Origin: Daucus carota subsp. sativus
Lineage: Eukaryota; Streptophyta; Magnoliopsida; Apiales; Apiaceae
Direction: 5' to 3'
Assembly: GCF_001625215.2 (NCBI RefSeq)
Contig: NC_030384.2
Location: 25,718,527 to 25,782,526, forward strand
Length of the DNA stretch: 64,000 nucleotides
Shown here: positions 12,124 to 23,168 of the stretch, in pieces
Layout: each line of letters opens with the position of its first letter
Numbering within the stretch: position 1 is the stretch's first letter
Notes under the pieces: generated by a model
Told to the model about the DNA's origin: nothing
Seen by the model: the letters and a program-made list of their open reading frames with translations, nothing else
The model's database searches: none
Translations under genes and position numbers: made by a program

Positions 12124-14337
12124 GCTTTTGTTTGGGCTATTATATGGGGATTTCTGAGTTCTTACTGGATTGTACCACCAAATTATGGAAACAATGAACT
12201 AGTTGGAATGCTTTTTACCCCCTCAGTGCTGCATATATTTCCATTGATTTACGTTCTTATTCATGCAGCAAACATGTTAAGAAGAAAAATAACTGTATTT
12301 GTTACATGGATGATCTGCCGCTAACTGTTTTTACTCGACATAGCAACATTATCATCACAGCAAACCGGTAATTATCAGATAAGCTACACAATAACAGCTT
12401 ATTGTTTGTTTTAAATCAGAAGCTGCATTCAAACATTTAAGTTACTTTCTGCTGTAAATTGTAAAATGTAAAATACGATGATGAAATCTTTAAAATCAAC
12501 TTGATACTTCACGAGCAATCTCATTTAGCAAACTAATGACATACGTAACACATGAAATTGAATCCTTACACCTCTCGCCTTAATTTCGAATTCTTGTAAT
12601 TACTTTGCACAAGGTGGAGACCTCATCTAATAAAAAATCATTAAATGTTCAAACCGGTTCTTTATATAAGATTCTCGTCGTACTTTACACTTGACATGCT
12701 TGACAAAAATATGTTTAACATCAATGTAGGATCGTAGATGATGGTATGCAATAACGTCAATGAAACATGAACTCCATTTTTAAGAGTCACTCAGAATTTT
12801 GTAAGCCTATTTTACATATGGTTAATATGTATCATTAGTGTGTCTTGTTTTTGAGCTTTACTGGAATAGTAGCAAATATATTTGGAATCATAAAAAAGGG
12901 TAGCATGTAAAAGACCCCAAATTCAATTGAGCTCAGTCCCAAATCATTGCTACAGGCCTGAATACATTGCTACTCACGTATCTATCCAAATTTACAACAT
13001 GTATATATACTAATAAAAAGTGAATTAATCCCCTATATCTTTAAATCAGCTTTCAATTATTCAAGAAAGTTCACCAATTTTGAATAATCAAACTTATATT
13101 ACTTGTGTATACAGGCTATTTTGAATATGAACTACTCAATCAACTCTTGTCTAGATTTATTATTTTCAAAAATAATACGTTATACTAAAACTGGTGCTTC
13201 GCACGGTATGGTTTCTACCAACTCAATTTTTATTTTTACTTTTTGAAGAATTTGAATGCGACTAGTTTAATACTATAAAATTAAGAATGATCGTTGATAA
13301 ATATTTTTCAAGCATTTAATTAATTTATTGTCTTGATTAGCACTCTAAGTCCGTGACATTACCATGTAAATTATAACTCGCTTGCCATTTTTTACATCAG
13401 TTTTAAAAATTTTATTTTTTGACTCGAACAATTTTGTTCGGACATAAATTATATGAATTATTAAATTTAGAATCCAAAAAATAGAAAAAAAATGAATTGA
13501 AAACACACATTCATCAAGGAGCATGAGCGAAAATAATAATATATTACATAGATCAAATTATTAAATAATTATTTATTAGATAAAATATCTTAGCCTATTG
13601 ATTGGAAGAGACATTTTTACTGCCATATGATTTCTGGATCCAACATTTTTTAGTCACGAAAACAATTTATCTCTTTATATATTAAAATTTTGTTGTTGAA
13701 TATTCGTCCAAAAACGACATCAGAGCATTTCTCATCCAGCCTCCCAGCCTCTACCCCAAATATTTACTGAAAAAATAATTCCTCAAAAAATTTAACAAAT
13801 TTTTAAAAGTTTCTTCTATCTCATTCTCCAAATTCAATCCTCATTCTTATCTTTTTTTACTAAATTTTGTTCTCTTTTGCTTATGAAGGATGAATAGTGA
13901 AACTCCAAATATGAGAATTTCCTTCTGATCTCCATAACTAAATATTTTGGAGTTCCGAATGTAGAGTACATTTCAATCAAAGTTAACAAATTTCCTTAAA
14001 ATATAGCATTTCAACCAAAGTTAACAAGTTAACAAATTTCCTTACTTAAAATATAGGGATAAGGTTGGATTTAGGAGATGGGACGTGAATGATCTCAGTT
14101 AATACTGAGAGGACCAGCAGGCACCCAAAGATGTAATAAAAACCCAAAGATGTAATGAAAACGAAGGAACAAGAAAACATTATTTTAACAACTAAAACGG
14201 TAGAAATTAATAAACCATGTTCCCTTCCAAACTCGGGAGCAACATCCAACATCTCAAAAGCATAGTTCCAGGACTATCACTAAAACAAAGCAGATAACAT
14301 AACAAGCAAAAACCCCAATATTAATTTAACAACCAAA
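12124..14337. other. AT-rich spacer between HSP20-like gene and HSC70
   Basis: I see no gene here. The right end from about 14250 to 14337 is the 3'UTR side of the HSC70 gene on the opposite strand. Fragments such as AAACTCGGGAGCAACATCC recall the MITE family at 3828-4076. Confidence 0.4.
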
Positions 14338-17151
14338 TTAATCGACTTCCTCAATCTTCGGCCCTGCACCAGAACCGCTTCCACCACCAACAGAAGGACC
14401 ATCTTCATCCATTGCACCACCCATGCCGCCGCCATTTTCCTGGTACATCTTGGCAATGATAGGGTTACAGATACCCTCCAGCTCCTTCAACTTGTCCTCA
14501 AATTCATCGACCTCACCTAGCTGGTTCCCATCAAGCCACTGGATGGCCTCCTCAACTGCATCCTCGATCTTCTTCTTGTCTGCTGCAGGAATTTTGGAGC
14601 TTATGCTCTCGTCCTTAATTGTATTCCTCATGTTGTAGGCATAGTTTTCCAAAGAATTCTTAGCCTCGATCTTTTTCTTATGCTCCTCATCCTCAGATTT
14701 GTACCTCTCTGCTTCTTGCACCATCTTTTCAATCTCTTCTTTAGACAGCCTTCCCTTGTCATTGGTAATAGTAATCTTATTCTTCTGCCCAGTAGTTTTG
14801 TCCTCAGCCGATACATTCAAGATACCATTGGCATCAATGTCAAAGCAGACAGTGATCTGGGGAACACCCCTTGGAGCAGGAGGGATTCCAGAGAGCTCAA
14901 ACTTGCCCAAAAGATTGTTATCTCTTGTTCGGGTTCTTTCACCCTCAAAAACTTGAATCAGCACACCAGGTTGATTATCAGAATAAGTTGAGAACACCTG
15001 TTCCTTCTTGGTCGGGATTGTTGTATTTCTTGGAATCAAGACAGTCATCACCCCTCCAGCAGTTTCCAACCCAAGGGAAAGTGGAGTTACATCCAACAAC
15101 AGCAAGTCCTGAACCTTCTCATTGCCTTCGCCACTGAGAATTGCCGCCTGAACAGCTGCACCGTAAGCGACGGCTTCATCAGGGTTAATACTCTTGCACA
15201 ACTCCTTCCCATTGAAAAAGTCCTGCAACAACTGCTGCACCTTGGGGATCCTTGTAGAACCACCAACGAGCACCACATCATGGACAGTGCTTTTGTCCAT
15301 CTTTGCGTCTCTCAAACACTTCTCAACAGGCTCCATACACTTTCTGAAAAGATCCATGTTGAGCTCTTCAAATCTTGCCCTTGTAATGGTTGTGTAGAAG
15401 TCAATACCTTCAAACAAAGAATCAATTTCAATTGTTGTCTGAGCAGTTGAAGAAAGAGTCCTCTTTGCCCTCTCACAAGCAGTCCTCAGCCTCCTCAACG
15501 CCCTGGCACTCCCACTAATATCCTTCTTATTCTTCCTCTTAAACTCTTGTACAAAATGATTCACCATCCTGTTATCAAAGTCTTCACCTCCCAGATGCGT
15601 GTCACCAGCAGTGGACTTGACCTCAAAAATACCCTCTTCAATTGTAAGAAGTGACACATCAAAAGTGCCACCACCCAAATCAAAGATGAGTACATTCTTC
15701 TCGCCTACACTTGAAGCCTTCTTGTCAAGACCATATGCAATTGCTGCTGCAGTGGGCTCATTGATAATTCGCATTACATTAAGGCCCGAAATCACACCAG
15801 CATCCTTTGTTGCCTGCCTCTGAGAATCATTGAAATAGGCAGGAACTGTAACAACAGCATTCTTTACAGTTGAGCCTAAGAAAGCCTCGGCAATCTCTCT
15901 CATCTTGGTAAGAACCATTGAAGAGATCTCCTCAGCTGCAAACTGTTTCTCCTCCCCTTTGTAATTGACAACAATCATTGGCTTTTCAGCCGGTCCAGCA
16001 ATGACCTTAAAAGGCCATAACTTCATATCACTCTGCACAGAAGCATCGCTAATCCTCCTTCCAATCAGTCTTTTAGCATCTGACATTCACACAAAACATT
16101 TATCAGTCACCAATAACAAACACATTCAATGCACTAAAGCAAACTATCATGTAAAATTAAATATATTTACAGATATCTTCTGCAATATATTTATACAAAT
16201 TCAACCGCACACAGTGTCTTCACAATCTCACGATAATACATCAGGCTATTAAAATTATCCAACATAAAAAATAAACCACTGTATCATAATACAAAATGAT
16301 AACAATTATATGACCAAATAATAATCTAACACGACTTCAATTACATTTCACCATAAAAATCGATACCTTACAATAAAAATCTTTAATCATAAATCATGTG
16401 ACCTAATAGCTAATAGATGATATACAATTAAATTAACATAAAGCATGTTGAATCCAATTACATAGTTATTTCTCCATAATTAAACACAAACCCAGAGCAA
16501 CAATCAACTGTATACTACTTAAATTAAGGATTAAGCTTGCCTACAAAATTTATAAATAGATCAAGAAAAAAAAAACATAAAGGACTTGAAAATTAAAACC
16601 AAAATTTATAAATAGATCAAGAAAAAAAAAACATAAAGGACTTGAAAATTAAAACCCTACAGAACAGTTCACACAACCAAACACATCAATTGTAGAATCT
16701 TCAAAACTCAATCACAATAACAATAAAATATTATTTCAAACGCACCCAAAAATCGACAAATAATCCCAAAAATTAAACTAAAAATATATCACATGCTGGC
16801 GCTGCTGCTAATAGACTAGATCAACCAAAATTATGAGTTACAATCAAACAATATCAGTCATGCAAGCATCTAAAGACTAAATTGATAAAAAAAAACTAAA
16901 AATTGGATAAAACATAAGTTCGATTAAGAAGACATACCAAACACGGTGTTGGTAGGGTTCATCGCGACTTGATTCTTGGCAGCATCGCCAATCAGCCGCT
17001 CGGTGTCAGTAAACGCCACATAAGACGGCGTCGTTCTGTTGCCCTGGTCATTAGCGATGATCTCCACTCTGTCGTGCTGCCAAACGCCGACGCAAGAGTA
17101 CGTCGTCCCGAGATCGATCCCGATCGCCGGCCCTTCGCCTTTTCCGGCCAT
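14338..17151 (-). CDS. HSC70: Cytosolic heat shock cognate 70 kDa protein
   Basis: Exon 1 is 16938-17151 and exon 2 is 14338-16079, separated by an 858-bp intron that splits the codon for Asp72, a position known for intron-bearing plant cytosolic HSP70 genes. The product is 651 residues, normal for the family. HSP70 signatures are all present: IDLGTTYS (12-19), [12 protein letters not shown] (203-214) and [14 protein letters not shown] (340-353). The C-terminus is rich in Gly/Ser and ends in EEVD, the docking motif for TPR co-chaperones and the mark of a cytosolic/nuclear form. It folds client proteins through an ATP-driven cycle with J-domain partners and nucleotide-exchange factors. Starting [11 protein letters not shown] is standard. 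No lesion is seen, so the gene looks functional. Confidence 0.97.
16545..16656. repeat. Exact 56-bp tandem duplication in the HSC70 intron
   Basis: The 56-base unit beginning AAAATTTATAAATAGATC occupies 16545-16600 and is repeated at once at 16601-16656 with no difference that I can find, even in the run of ten A. This points to a recent slippage or unequal-exchange event. Confidence 0.9.
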
Positions 17152-17256
17152 TTTAATAACAAAATCGAGTGTTTTTGTTTATGAAACCCTAGATATTTGG
17201 ATGAAAAAAACACGCAGTGAATGTAGTGACTGTGTGGGGGGTGGAGAGGTGGGGGG

Positions 17257-17289
17257 TTATAAAGGAAGAGGTGATCTCCAGAATGTTCG
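17257..17289 (-). promoter_or_regulatory. TATA box and heat-shock element of HSC70
   Basis: On the minus strand a TTTATAA sits at 17257-17263, about 105 bases before the ATG. Just upstream, at 17280-17289, is AGAATGTTCG (palindromic nGAAnnTTCn on both strands), the core of a plant heat-shock element. A further GAA lies nearby, out of perfect phase. Placement next to the TATA box is typical of HSF-responsive promoters. Confidence 0.6.
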
Positions 17290-17397
17290 GATGGGGGAAT
17301 GTGGGCCGTTGGATGGGACAGATGGATGGATGGATGGAAGGGCGGTAGAGTTTGAATGGAAATAAGATGAAAAAAGTGTGTGTATGAGTATTAATTA

Positions 17398-17648
17398 CTC
17401 CTTCTGTCCCATTTAATTGTATATGTTTCTTTTGAAATGTTCGACACGCATTTCAATGCTCTTATAAAATATAGCTCCGTAACTTATTTTTGAGATTTTC
17501 TTTTTCTGAATAAAAATATAACATCCAAACTTTAATTCAGAAAAAGAAAATTTTAAAAATAAATTACACAACTACACTTTACAGGAGCATTAAAGTCCGT
17601 GCCGCGTCCCCGTCCCCCAATGTATACAATTCAGGAGGACGGAGGGAG
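17398..17648. mobile_element. Stowaway-type MITE
   Basis: Ends CTCCTTCTGTCCCATTTAAT and GGAGGACGGAGGGAG are the Tc1/mariner Stowaway terminal inverted repeats, flanked by TA on both sides. Length is 251 bp. It is non-coding and lies about 250 bp beyond the HSC70 start. Confidence 0.85.
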
Positions 17649-17982
17649 TAATTATTATTAATTGAAAAAAGAGGCAAGTATGGGACTCCCGCGGTTTGTT
17701 TCATTCTAGGTTGTTCCAGAGACTTCGGTCACGGGCTACAGCTGTCAGCCTGTTACAAGTTTGGTCACATGTTCGATAAATTAATAAGTACTCACTCAAC
17801 ATATTACATAAATCTGAATTTTATTGAATTTATGTCTTTATTTGTTATTTAAACATAATAAATTGAATGCAGTTTTTATTAATCATAAATTCTATCATAT
17901 AAAAATTAATATTTTTTATTTTTAATGAATATTTGTGTATCATTATTCATTACCTAATAATACCAACACTTTTTAAAATATA

Positions 17983-18186
17983 CTCTCTATGTCCCATCGG
18001 GTTCTTTACGTTACTTTTTGGCATGCATTTTGAGATTCTTATAAAATATACTTACACAATATATATATATATTTTTAAACTTTTATTCAAAAAATTAAAA
18101 AAACGTTATAGAATTATACTTTACAATAGCATCTAAATACCTGCAAACAAACAAAATACATAAACAATCTGGCGGGATGGAGAGAG
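17983..18186. mobile_element. Stowaway-type MITE
   Basis: Ends CTCTCTATGTCCCATC and GGCGGGATGGAGAGAG, flanked by TA dinucleotides; 204 bp. The inverted repeats are more diverged than in the neighbouring copy. Confidence 0.75.
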
Positions 18187-18312
18187 TATTTACTTCAAAT
18201 TTATGAATGATATAAATTTAAGAACTATATAATAAAATTAAATTAATAAATTTTGTTTAGGTAATTTTATTAACTAAGTTCAAACTATTATGTATATTCT
18301 AAAAATTTAATA

Positions 18313-18570
18313 CTCCCTCCATTTCAAAATTCATGTCCACTTTAGAAAAAAAAATTGTTTCAAAATACTTGTCCACTTCAACTTTCAATGTAAAGTTATA
18401 TTTTCAAAATCAACTCTCCTCCACATATTTCAAATTTATATTTCCAAGATCAACTATATACCACACATTAGGTTCAATTAATGACTTATTACACCTCTTT
18501 TTCTCAAAACCCACTTTTCTTAAACTATGTGATTTTTTGAAAGTGGACATCTAATTTGAAACGGAGGGAG
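18313..18570. mobile_element. Stowaway-type MITE
   Basis: Ends CTCCCTCCATTTCAAAATTC and TTTGAAACGGAGGGAG, flanked by TA; 258 bp. The subterminal GTCCACTT/AAGTGGAC also pairs. Confidence 0.85.
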
Positions 18571-18721
18571 TAGTTTACATATATACGCAGAATTACATAA
18601 AGATTCACAGAGTGTGTTTAATAGAAATTTTAAATCATTTTTTCATTTAAGTAATTCTGATATATTGATAGAATATATATTTTTACATATATTCAATATG
18701 ATTTTATTTTCATATTTAATA

Positions 18722-18956
18722 CTCCCTCCGTTTTGAAACATAGGTCGTTAGACTTTTTCGCACGTATTTTTAAGTCATTTGACCGCAAGCTTAAAATCAT
18801 TATTTCTGAAATTTTTATTTCCTGAATAATAATATCAATCATATATTTTTATTTAAAAAAAGAAAATTTCGAAAATAATCATTTTTAGCACGTGGTCAAA
18901 ATACTTAGAAATACGTGCAGAAAAGTCAAGCGACTTATATTTCAAAATAGAGGGAG
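18722..18956. mobile_element. Stowaway-type MITE
   Basis: Ends CTCCCTCCGTTTTGAAACAT and ATTTCAAAATAGAGGGAG, flanked by TA; 235 bp. It is the last of four such elements packed into 1.6 kb. Confidence 0.85.
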
Positions 18957-18959
18957 TAA

Positions 18960-19763
18960 TATTTTACATTGATTTGAATATTTATTTAATATATTTTCAA
19001 GTTTTATAGTAGAGTATAAAGAATTTCAAGTTAAGAAGGATTTGAGTAAAAATAGCTTTTTTAAAGCAAAAATTGTAAGAAAAATTGGATTTATTGGGTT
19101 CTAGCCGATTTCTGCACTGTTTGGGCCATAACTTCAGTTCCGCATGCATGTCGGATTTGACGTTTTTACAACCGATGAGAGGCCCCTGGAATTCTCTTTA
19201 ATTCAAAAGTAGTCCAAAAAGCAAAGTTCAACAGGAAAATCCGGAAAACAGAGGTCCAAATACAGCTACGAATTATGAAGAACAGTGCTACTTGGTTTTG
19301 GAGTTCTATTTGTCTGTTAGTTAAAACATTAAAACTACTTTTATTATTAAATAGAGGATTAGACTTTTATTATTGTACACTATTATGTTAGAATTAGGGG
19401 TGGAAAGGCTTATGGAGAAACTATAGCCTTTCTTGGTGTGACAACAATGAAAGTTAAAGGTTTTCTTTTGTAGTTTTCTTCTATTTTCTTGTTAGTTTTA
19501 TTATGTTTTTTTATTGTTTCAGTTGTTTAGTTATCATTGAGTAGTTATTCTAGGGCTTAAGGAGAAGTCATGTTTGCACTATTAACATGATTTCATACTG
19601 ATTTGATTTGTTGTGGTAATTCTAATTGATATGTTTCCGTATTGATTTGTGTAATCGGCTGATATCATGAATTGATTCTCTGCGAATAGGAGTATAATCA
19701 AGAGATATACTACTAGAGGCACACGTACAATTAGCAGAATCGAATTTGAGTGCGAGAGCATCA
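18960..19763. other. Unassigned spacer
   Basis: No open frame of note. The stretch 19090-19270 (TGGGCCATAACTTCAGTTCC and following) is of different, more even base composition than its surroundings and may be a transposon remnant, but I could not assign a family. Confidence 0.3.
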
Positions 19764-20179
19764 TTAGATTTCTGAAAGCGTTAATACATGAACAAGACCA
19801 ACAAATCTCTCCTTAACCACTCCACAAGCATCATCACTAGACTCATCAACTAACAAAGCAAACACATTATCACTGATTTCAGCAAAAATAGATTTGAGTA
19901 TGTCTTGTGCAAAACAATGACAAATATCTTTCTTGATGCTAGGAGATACCATTTAATTGTTCCAAGGAGCATTTTTTAGTATCACTTTACGAACACTTTC
20001 ATTTTGAGTTTGTATGTACTTTATCATTTCCAGAAAATGTCCCTTATGTAGAGAGTTTTCTGACTCATCATGACCACAGAAAGGTAATGCACCATTCAGT
20101 AAATATCTAGAAACATCAATTGAAGCATTCAATCTAATTATATACTCATTCTTTACAATATCACTTTGCTTATGTATTG
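19764..20179 (-). pseudogene. hAT transposase remnant, DUF4371 region (outer element)
   Basis: On the minus strand, residues such as SDIVKNEYIIRLNASIDVSR, FCGHDESE and SVRKVILKNAPWNN, then IKKDICHCFA and NVFALLVDESSDD, are the DUF4371 part of a Tip100/ZMYM-type hAT transposase. The reading breaks into two frames around 19952 and stops being recognisable at about 19764, so the 3' half is missing. The frame runs into the foreign sequence that starts at 20180, where a second hAT element is inserted. The protein cannot be active. Confidence 0.75.
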
Positions 20180-21649
20180 CAGCGGTGCATGCCCGATCCT
20201 GAACTTTCGGGGGCTCTAGGCCAAAAAATAAATTGGGGCCCTCTTCAAAAAATTTGAAAATATTCAAACCATCAACTATTTGCTAAAATATATTACAAAA
20301 AAAGTTCCAAATAATTTATAAGTAATGATATAATACACAATCCAACAATTCATTAAAAATTGAGTTCTATGAGCTTTCCAAGATGCAAAGTCATTGATGA
20401 TAACATCAGAGTCAATATGTTTTAGAAGTTTCTTTTCGATTGATAAAATAGCAAGATCATTCAGCCGTTCTTGTGACATTGAAGACCTCAAGTAGGTTTT
20501 TATCAATTTTAACTTCGAAAAACTTCTTTCTGTTGATGCCACGGTCACTAGAACTGTTAAAAAGATTCTATAAGCGATTAAAGCATTTAGATAGCAATCT
20601 GCAGATATAACAAACTCAAGAATTTTAGTGGCTGACATTAGTTTATCTAGCAAAGTAGATTGTAATACTTTAAGTTAGGAGTACAAATTATGTAAATCAA
20701 CATCCGATGAGTCATCATAAGAAAAAACAGAGTGAAAAGTAACACAACATTCACTCAATTCATTCTCAGCTAGCGACTTTAACTTGTCAAAATCAAACAA
20801 AAACCAAATAGATTTTCAAAATTTTTTAGTTGCTCAAATCTACTTTGCAAAGAAGTAATTGTCACATCAACAACCACAAAAAAAAAAATCAAGTCTGAAT
20901 AACTCTTCAGGCGATTGACATAGTTCATTCTCTTGAGTATATTCATCAAAATGCTTTTTTCGAATAACACGGCGTTTTGCAAGAAGAGCAGGCTCTACTT
21001 CCATTTCAATTGCACTTCCAGATAAATGTTTTTTAGGCAACATAGCATAAAACAAGTAAAGTAGATACTTAAATAGAATGACACGAAAATTAAGGATGAA
21101 ATGATAACACCTTGATTAATATGGTATGTGCAAATAGGTAGCCAATTTAGTGGGCTACTATGGGCTATTTCTATCCTCCCTCCGTCCCAATCAATTCTAT
21201 ACAGTTTCCTTTTTGGGACGTCCCATCATTTCTATACATTCCAAATATAGTAACTTTTAATAATATAAAACAGTATTACACCAACTTCTTTCTTCCACTA
21301 TCTCTATTCTATAATAATATAAACACTATTACACCCACTATTTTCCTCCACTATCTCAAATCTATCATTAAATATAAATGGGTCCCACCACTTTACTCAC
21401 TTTTCATCTCACTTTACTCACTTTTTACACTTTTTCTTGGTCTCCGTGTCCAAAACAAATGTATACAATCTACCGGGACGGAGGGAGTATCTTAAATTAA
21501 TGGGCCGGGCTGAAGTAGACTTATATATATGTGGGTTCCTAGTTTTTTTCGAATGGGTTCCCAGCTTATAAAAGTTTTATATCTCTGTTGACAGTGCAGC
21601 TTCAATGGGGTCCTCTCCACCTACTGAAGAAAGAGTACATCCGCCCCTG
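20180..21649 (-). mobile_element. hAT (Tip100-like) element inserted in another hAT
   Basis: The + strand starts CAGCGGTGCATGCCC and ends GTACATCCGCCCCTG, whose complement CAGGGGCGGATGTAC matches the start; these are Tip100-type hAT ends. Between them, on the minus strand, lies only the C-terminal part of a transposase. Remnants at 21055-20780 (RVIRKKHFDEYTQENELC, SRFEQLKNFENLFGF) are followed by the hAT dimerisation domain at 20653-20276 (VASTERSFSKLKLIKTYLRSS, LAILSIEKKLL). Frames are broken. The 8-base flanks (ATGTATTG and ATCATTTC) do not match well, so the boundaries are likely but not proven. A Stowaway MITE (21174-21487) is inserted near its right end. Confidence 0.6.
21174..21487. mobile_element. 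Stowaway-type MITE inside the hAT element
   Basis: Starts TCCTCCCTCCGTCCCAAT and ends CTACCGGGACGGAGGGAG, with TA on both sides; 314 bp. The inverted repeats are well kept, suggesting a younger age than the hAT host. Confidence 0.85.
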
Positions 21650-21657
21650 ATCATTTC

Positions 21658-22257
21658 AAAAACAATTCATGCCTTTGTTTTCAAACATTATTATATTAAT
21701 TAATTGAAATTTATATTTAGAAGAGAGAAAAAAAAGTATTATGAAAAAGAAGAGAAATAAATATTTGATTCATAAAAACAAAAGAGGAAAATGTATTATG
21801 AAAAGTAATTGCGTTCAAAGGAGGTTAGGATGCAATTAGTTCTGAAGATCATCCCCGTTTGTCTTCAAGATCAATTTGCTATTTATGATTTAAGCAAGAT
21901 AAAATTAGAGAGCTCTTGTGTGACACATGCATCAAAGTAACAGAGGCACTCAATTGGTATTTATATTGTTTTTGCTTTCATTATTCTTTGTAATAAGAAT
22001 GATGTTTGAAAATAAACGTAGATGATTATTTCTATTAAAAGAATAAGAAATTATACATATGCAAATCGTTTTTTTAAAATTGCGTGTATAAATATTAAGA
22101 CTTATCTTTTTATTTTTCAGAAATATATTACTTATTTATAATAATGTATACGTGAGTATGTTGTGTGAACTTTTTTCTTTTCCAAAATACATCTTTACTT
22201 TTTGCATTTAAGTTGAGCCAAACATTCCCATTAAAATGTATGGATAAGATTACTAGA
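21658..22257. other. AT-rich spacer between hAT and Harbinger elements
   Basis: This might contain the decayed 5' part of the outer hAT element, but I could not recognise coding sense. Confidence 0.3.
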
Positions 22258-22578
22258 TAAGAGCAACTCCAGAGGGTATCTCCGGTTAGGTAAAAATGTT
22301 GAGCTGTCATTGAGAAAAGAAAAATATAGCTATTTCATATTCAAAAGCACAGCTCCAACCGTTTCAACCTTTTAGCTAAAATTTAGATATCCACTACAGC
22401 TATGCTACATCTGTTGAACTTGAAAATCAGCTGCTAAACTTGCCACGTCATCTCCCGCTTTGTTTTTCTTCTCCTCCCGCACCCGCTTCTTCTCGACCCG
22501 CTTCTGCTTCTTCTTTCACGCTGATTCAGTTTTGGAACAAGTTTGAGGTTTGAGTTCATCATTAATTACTATTGATTT

Positions 22579-22581
<3 letters not shown>

Positions 22582-22618
<37 letters not shown>
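22582..22618. repeat. (TA)n microsatellite
   Basis: A pure TA run of about 37 bases, directly to the left of the foldback element starting near 22621. Confidence 0.9.
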
Positions 22619-22620
<2 letters not shown>

Positions 22621-22621
<1 letters not shown>

Positions 22622-23024
22622 ATTGCTCAAATAGAAACCACTAAAATAAAAACTAAAATGGAAACCAAGAGAAACTATACCTAAATGACCTCACCTACCC
22701 CCTTATATGTCATCACTCACCCCCTATATGTCATCACCCACCTATGGCACACCCTCAACCCCACACAATCCACCCCGGGCCCGCTAGGGCCTCGCCAAGG
22801 CTCCTCATAGGCCCTGGACAGGCTCCAGACAGTCTTAAAGAGCCAAACCTTGGCTCCGCCATGGTCCCACTAGGCCCTGACCCGGCCCTACTAGGCCCCA
22901 CTTAGACCCCGTCTAGGCCCATCTCTGGGTCCATCCCCAATCTCAAAACCCACATCTCTCTACTTAATCGCATTGGTTTCCATTTAGTTTCTATTCTAGT
23001 AGTTTGTATTGGAGGAGGACCCTA
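22621..23024. mobile_element. Foldback MITE between two microsatellites
   Basis: The left arm reads AGAAACCACTAAAATAAAAA then CTAAAATGGAAACCAA. The right arm reads TTGGTTTCCATTTAG then TTTCTATTCTAGTAGTTTG, a long inverted repeat. The middle is GC-rich and full of GGCCC/GGGCC words, unlike the AT-rich surroundings. The length of about 400 bp and the GGACCC edge suggest a Mutator-like MITE. The flanking repeats hide any target duplication. Confidence 0.55.
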
Positions 23025-23168
<144 letters not shown>

